NCBI GenBank assembly: GCA_934728065.1
Contig: CAKVDW010000031.1
Coordinates: 1-8,006, forward strand
Origin: an uncultured Campylobacter sp.
GTDB lineage: Bacteria; Campylobacterota; Campylobacteria; Campylobacterales; Campylobacteraceae
Direction: 5' to 3'
Length of the DNA stretch: 8,006 nt
Of this stretch, positions 5,791 to 8,006 are shown in pieces. The position numbers were made by a program, and so were the translations under genes. The stretch's first letter is position 1. Each line of letters begins with the position of its first letter. The notes beneath the pieces are model-generated. The model had not been told where the DNA came from. It ran no database searches and saw nothing but the letters and a program-made list of their open reading frames with translations.

Positions 5791-6504
5791 TTACTCCTTG
5801 TTTGATGAATAATCATTTGAAATAATAACTTTAAAATTTGGAACAGTGGCAAGTTTATTGTAAGAATCTAAATCGTGTTCCATTATCCTTGCTAGTAATT
5901 CTGCAGTAGCTTTGGTTTGTTTGGTTTTATACTCCCATTTCCTCACCACTTCTAACACCATTTGTTCTTTTTGGGCTTGTGAATCTTTGTTTGAATTCGT
6001 GTTAGATTTTGGGCTAGATTCATTGCTTGATTTTGCGTTAGATTCGCTTGAAACTACATTTGAAACTACTTTAGATTCGCTTATAGATTTTTCACTATCA
6101 TTGCCATTTTGCGCCTTATCAAATTCTGTTATATCCTCATCAAGTTCTAATATATCCTTTGCCTTTGGTTCTCCTTGTAAGATTAAAGGTGAGCCTTTAT
6201 CTGTGATGACTTGAGAGATTGTTTGGGCTAAAACTATTTTTTGATTATCTATTTCTAGTAAAGATGAAGTGATAGAATTTGGGATACTTGCTAATTTCGT
6301 GCAAGGATTAGGGATTCCAGCTATATTATTAGCACAGCCTATAATGACAGCATTTGCTAAATCTTGTAGGTTTATTACACCTGCATCAGTGCCACTAGAA
6401 TCTTGCACACACATTAAATCTTTTGTGCTTGATTGAAACAAGATTTTACCTTTGTGGATACATTCTATTTTATCTGTTTCTAGTAGGGGGTTTAAAGGTG
6501 GCAT
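5791..6504 (-). CDS. PAAR-like T6SS spike-tip protein with Ser/Asn-rich linker and C-terminal extension
   Basis: With ATG 6504 as start the product has 237 residues. An in-frame upstream start at 6690 would overlap the immunity gene by 180 nt and add a nonsense-like N-terminus, so it is rejected; ATG 6504 sits 7 nt after that gene's stop. Residues 1-112 resemble PAAR-like (DUF4280-related) tip domains: KIECIHKGKILFQSS (12-26), a Cys in LMCVQD (30-35), NAVIIGCANNIAGIPNPCTK (51-70), then VITDKGSPLILQGEP (99-113). Such domains sharpen the VgrG spike and carry effectors. Residues 130-180 are a disordered Ser/Asn/Lys linker ending SNKDSQAQKE. Residues 181-237 are an unrecognised module with a helical part (VLEVVRKWEYK... 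to about 215) and then NFKVIISNDYSSNKE; this could be a small toxin or a docking element. Part of the linker DNA is repeated at the window edge. Confidence 0.65.
   Translation of the reverse strand: MPPLNPLLETDKIECIHKGKILFQSSTKDLMCVQDSSGTDAGVINLQDLANAVIIGCANNIAGIPNPCTKLASIPNSITSSLLEIDNQKIVLAQTISQVITDKGSPLILQGEPKAKDILELDEDITEFDKAQNGNDSEKSISESKVVSNVVSSESNAKSSNESSPKSNTNSNKDSQAQKEQMVLEVVRKWEYKTKQTKATAELLARIMEHDLDSYNKLATVPNFKVIISNDYSSNKE
5794..5799 (-). promoter_or_regulatory. Ribosome-binding site for the TTG-started SH3b gene
   Basis: AAGGAG on the minus strand lies inside the last codons of the PAAR-like gene, 6 nt before TTG 5787. It fixes a non-ATG start and couples translation of the two genes. 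Confidence 0.75.
5965..6021. repeat. 57-bp direct repeat, copy 1 (in the PAAR-like gene)
   Basis: This stretch is identical, base for base and in the same orientation, to 7950-8006. It encodes ESSPKSNTNSNKDSQAQKE, the end of the Ser/Asn-rich linker. Identity ends sharply on the 3' (linker-end) side, where the two genes diverge into different C-terminal modules. Confidence 0.9.
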
Positions 6505-6511
6505 TGTAGAT

Positions 6512-6982
6512 TTACTCACATTTTTTGCAGTATTTTTTGATGATTTTTTGCATTTCGCTTTGGTATTGAATAGAATCATACATATCCATACAAATTTCAA
6601 ATCTATTATTAAAATTTGGCAATTTCTTAAAATGCTTATAAAAATCATCTTGCGATAGTCCCTTAATCCACTGCAAATAACTATCGACATATTGTTTATA
6701 CGCCTTGATTGCTACAAGTTTATCAAAGGGCAGATAAAGCTCAAATCGATTATATTCATAGGGAAAAAATGATTTTTGTGCCTCTTTAGATAGGCTTTTG
6801 CGTCTTAATTGCTCGTAGTTTAGGCAGTATTCTAGCCCAGCTCGTTTTATGCTTGTGATTTGGTATTGCTTATCAAAAAATATTTTGGCAACTCGCTCAT
6901 CTAAAAGCCTCTCTCCCGTGCCATAGCAAAGATAAAATGGCAATAATGCTAAAAAAAACAACTTCATTATTTTACCACTCAT
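6512..6982 (-). CDS. Tai4-like T6SS amidase immunity protein
   Basis: The product has 156 residues when started at ATG 6982, whose ATG overlaps the effector stop (ATGA), a sign of translational coupling. A TTG at 6994 is in frame but less likely; ATG 6967 (MKLFFLALLPFYLCYG) is an alternative that trims five residues. Residues 1 to about 22 form a signal peptide, placing the protein in the periplasm where the cognate amidase acts. The mature part is predicted largely helical, with GLEYCLNY (49-56) and FEICMDMYDSIQYQSEMQK (128-146), resembling the conserved Cys-bearing N- and C-terminal helices I recall for Tai4 proteins. Four Cys remain in the mature chain (53, 131, 152, 155) and could form disulfides. 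The position next to a Tae4-like gene is the strongest argument. It would bind and block the amidase to protect the producer and its kin. Confidence 0.7.
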   Translation of the reverse strand: MSGKIMKLFFLALLPFYLCYGTGERLLDERVAKIFFDKQYQITSIKRAGLEYCLNYEQLRRKSLSKEAQKSFFPYEYNRFELYLPFDKLVAIKAYKQYVDSYLQWIKGLSQDDFYKHFKKLPNFNNRFEICMDMYDSIQYQSEMQKIIKKYCKKCE

Positions 6983-7719
6983 ATTATTTCCCAAAAATAA
7001 ACCTCTTTTACTAGTCGTGTTTTATCTTTAAGATAATTATTGCCATATCCAATGGTTACATCTACAAAATCATTTTTGTTCCAAAGTGTTGCGTGGCGCA
7101 CATCACCAAATAGCAAAATAATGCCTTTTTTCTTGTGTTTTAATGTAGAGATTTCATCAAAAAAAGCCTCATTCTCTGCTTGTGTTCCCATAAAATGAAA
7201 AAAATCTTTTGATTCACCTTGTTGTATTTGTGTTTTTATATTGCCATACATATTCTTTGTAGATTTTTTATAATTTAATTCTTTCCAATTTGTGTCTAAA
7301 AAGCTCTTTAGTCCATTAACTCCTGTATAATAAAAATATTTATCTGCTCCCGTCCATTTTGTTCCTTTTGTTGATGAAGTTTTTTTGAGTGTGATTGGTA
7401 TTGGACTTTTATTGAGTGCATAGCACACCCTTGTAGCACAAGTATCAATATATCTTTCTATGCTTTTGCCATTTTTATATTTTTCCTCAGCTTCAATTCT
7501 AGCCTCCTCTAATTTTCCACCAATCTTACCGAATACAGCTTCTGCCACAGCAATATGTCTTGCCTCGCTTTCAAATATTATGTTTGGTGCAAAATATTTA
7601 TTTTTTGCAATATTCGTAATTTCCTTATAAGGTGTTAGCACTTCCTCAAAATCAGGTCTGCATACATTTTTTTCTATGCTTTTATCGCCAACCCTAGCCC
7701 TTATTTTACACTCACTCAT
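6979..7719 (-). CDS. Tae4-like T6SS peptidoglycan amidase effector
   Basis: The product has 246 residues. The family is a papain-fold (NlpC/P60-like) amidase that cuts the peptide stems of peptidoglycan after delivery to a rival's periplasm. The signature here is IDTCATRVCYALNKS (91-105), matching the Tae4 pattern N-x-C-A-x-R-x-S-Y-x-L-N with Cys94 as nucleophile. The second part is KKGIILLFGDVRHATLWN (197-214), where H209 takes the place of the His in the usual GHxDLWNG. D220 is 11 residues after H209, the same His-Asp spacing I recall for Salmonella Tae4 (C44, H126, D137). About 50 extra N-terminal residues precede the Cys compared with that enzyme (C44 there). There is no signal peptide, as expected of a T6SS cargo. 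ATG 7719 has AAGGG upstream and follows the previous gene by 11 nt. Immunity follows with a 4-nt overlap. The RHATLWN variant of the His motif is unusual. Confidence 0.78.
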   Translation of the reverse strand: MSECKIRARVGDKSIEKNVCRPDFEEVLTPYKEITNIAKNKYFAPNIIFESEARHIAVAEAVFGKIGGKLEEARIEAEEKYKNGKSIERYIDTCATRVCYALNKSPIPITLKKTSSTKGTKWTGADKYFYYTGVNGLKSFLDTNWKELNYKKSTKNMYGNIKTQIQQGESKDFFHFMGTQAENEAFFDEISTLKHKKKGIILLFGDVRHATLWNKNDFVDVTIGYGNNYLKDKTRLVKEVYFWEII

Positions 7720-7730
7720 TATCTTATCCC

Positions 7731-8006
7731 TTAATCATCAAATACATTTTTTATGATGGTTTTGCCATTTTTATCTATTGTCGCTTGTGTGCTAAAAGTT
7801 TGATTGTTTCGCTCTAGCTCTATGTCTATAACTTCGCCTTTATTATAGCCTTGTGTTGCTAAATGCAAGTTAATATCTTTTGTAAATCGTGAATCATCGC
7901 TTTTCAGCCTTGTCATTTCTTTTCCATAGCTAAAATACATTTCTAGGATTTCTTTTTGGGCTTGTGAATCTTTGTTTGAATTCGTGTTAGATTTTGGGCT
8001 AGATTC
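7731..8006 (-). CDS. C-terminus of a T6SS-associated carrier protein (partial)
   Basis: The frame runs off the right edge; 91 residues are visible, ending TAA 7733-7731. Residues 1-19 are the linker ESSPKSNTNSNKDSQAQKE, identical to that of the PAAR-like protein downstream. Residues 20-91 form another module: ILEMYFSYGKEMTRLKSDDS, then DINLHLATQGYNKGEVIDIE (44-63) and ATIDKNGKTIIKNVF (75-89). The pattern 'S-Y-G ... sRf ... dinLhl.T.gY..Ge.idI.l ... DKnGk..i.nvF' resembles the Ig-like tail I associate with PAAR-like/VgrG-linked carrier proteins of Campylobacterota. An ATG at 7940 would give a 69-residue protein but the frame is open and coding-like beyond it. Being first in front of the amidase gene, it is a likely carrier or adaptor for that effector. 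It may be a second PAAR-like protein or a VgrG; the missing N-terminus decides. Confidence 0.65.
   Translation of the reverse strand, partial: ESSPKSNTNSNKDSQAQKEILEMYFSYGKEMTRLKSDDSRFTKDINLHLATQGYNKGEVIDIELERNNQTFSTQATIDKNGKTIIKNVFDD
7950..8006. repeat. 57-bp direct repeat, copy 2 (runs off the edge)
   Basis: This is identical to 5965-6021 (offset 1985) and continues to the last base of the window, so the true repeat is probably longer. It encodes the Ser/Asn-rich linker of the partial carrier gene. Perfect identity at the DNA level, including silent positions, points to recent duplication or gene conversion. Confidence 0.9.

Noticed and set aside
5912..6214. 100-residue + strand open frame, Leu/Ser/Asp-rich
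   Set aside because: It is the complement of the Ser/Asn-rich linker of the PAAR-like gene; the low complexity keeps the frame open.
6452..6658. 68-residue + strand open frame
   Set aside because: It is antisense across the junction of the immunity and PAAR-like genes, with no start signals.
6505..6690. N-terminal extension of the PAAR-like protein to a start at 6690
   Set aside because: It would overlap the immunity gene by about 180 nt; ATG 6504 right after the immunity stop precedes the recognisable domain.
1..8006. CRISPR array, tRNA, rRNA or complete insertion sequence
   Set aside because: No regularly spaced repeats, cloverleaf, rRNA core sequence or transposase with terminal repeats was seen on either strand.

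Overview
The window looks like an accessory region of a Helicobacter-like member of the Campylobacterota (epsilonproteobacteria). The basis is the low GC content (lowest between about 3150 and 4800), A/T-rich promoters with TATAAT and no clear -35, a homopolymeric G tract acting as a contingency switch inside an outer-membrane receptor gene, and type VI secretion cargo of the kind known in enterohepatic Helicobacter species. This is inference from gene content; there is no rRNA or marker gene here.

Layout. 1-87: the last codons of an unrecognised + strand gene. 88-721: no convincing gene; a T/G-rich, TTTG-repetitive stretch, then a possible weak terminator for the next gene. 722-2862 (- strand): a TonB-dependent outer-membrane receptor of the FRAP/NPNL (haem/haemoglobin-type) class, split in two frames at a run of nine G; the gene reads through with 7 or 10 G, so this copy is in the OFF state. 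Its promoter (TATAAT, 2890-2895) lies beside a perfect 19-bp A/T palindrome (2911-2929) that is a candidate Fur operator. 2930-3186: divergent intergenic region with + strand TATAAT boxes and a strong hairpin. 3187-3995 (+): a five-helix membrane protein and a 52-residue small protein in one apparent operon, both unrecognised. 3996-4797: a very AT-rich stretch holding debris of minus-strand coding sequence, including a short ORF with a good ribosome-binding site broken by one in-frame TAA.

4798-8006 (- strand, transcribed right to left) is a compact type VI secretion (T6SS) cargo operon. In order: the C-terminus of a protein entering from outside the window (Ser/Asn-rich linker plus a beta-sandwich-like tail); a Tae4-like peptidoglycan amidase with Cys94, His209 and Asp220 in the expected context; a signal-peptide-bearing Tai4-like immunity protein coupled to it by an ATGA overlap; a PAAR-like spike-tip protein with a Ser/Asn-rich linker and a C-terminal extension; and a periplasmic protein with a C-terminal SH3b domain, started at TTG behind a perfect AAGGAG. 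A 57-bp identical stretch, encoding the Ser/Asn-rich linker, occurs both in the PAAR-like gene and in the partial gene at the window edge and runs off the edge.

The most interesting points are the linker repeat joining two different C-terminal modules, which suggests cargo shuffling by recombination; the possible second effector/immunity pair formed by the PAAR-like protein and the SH3b protein; and the phase-variable iron/haem receptor caught OFF.
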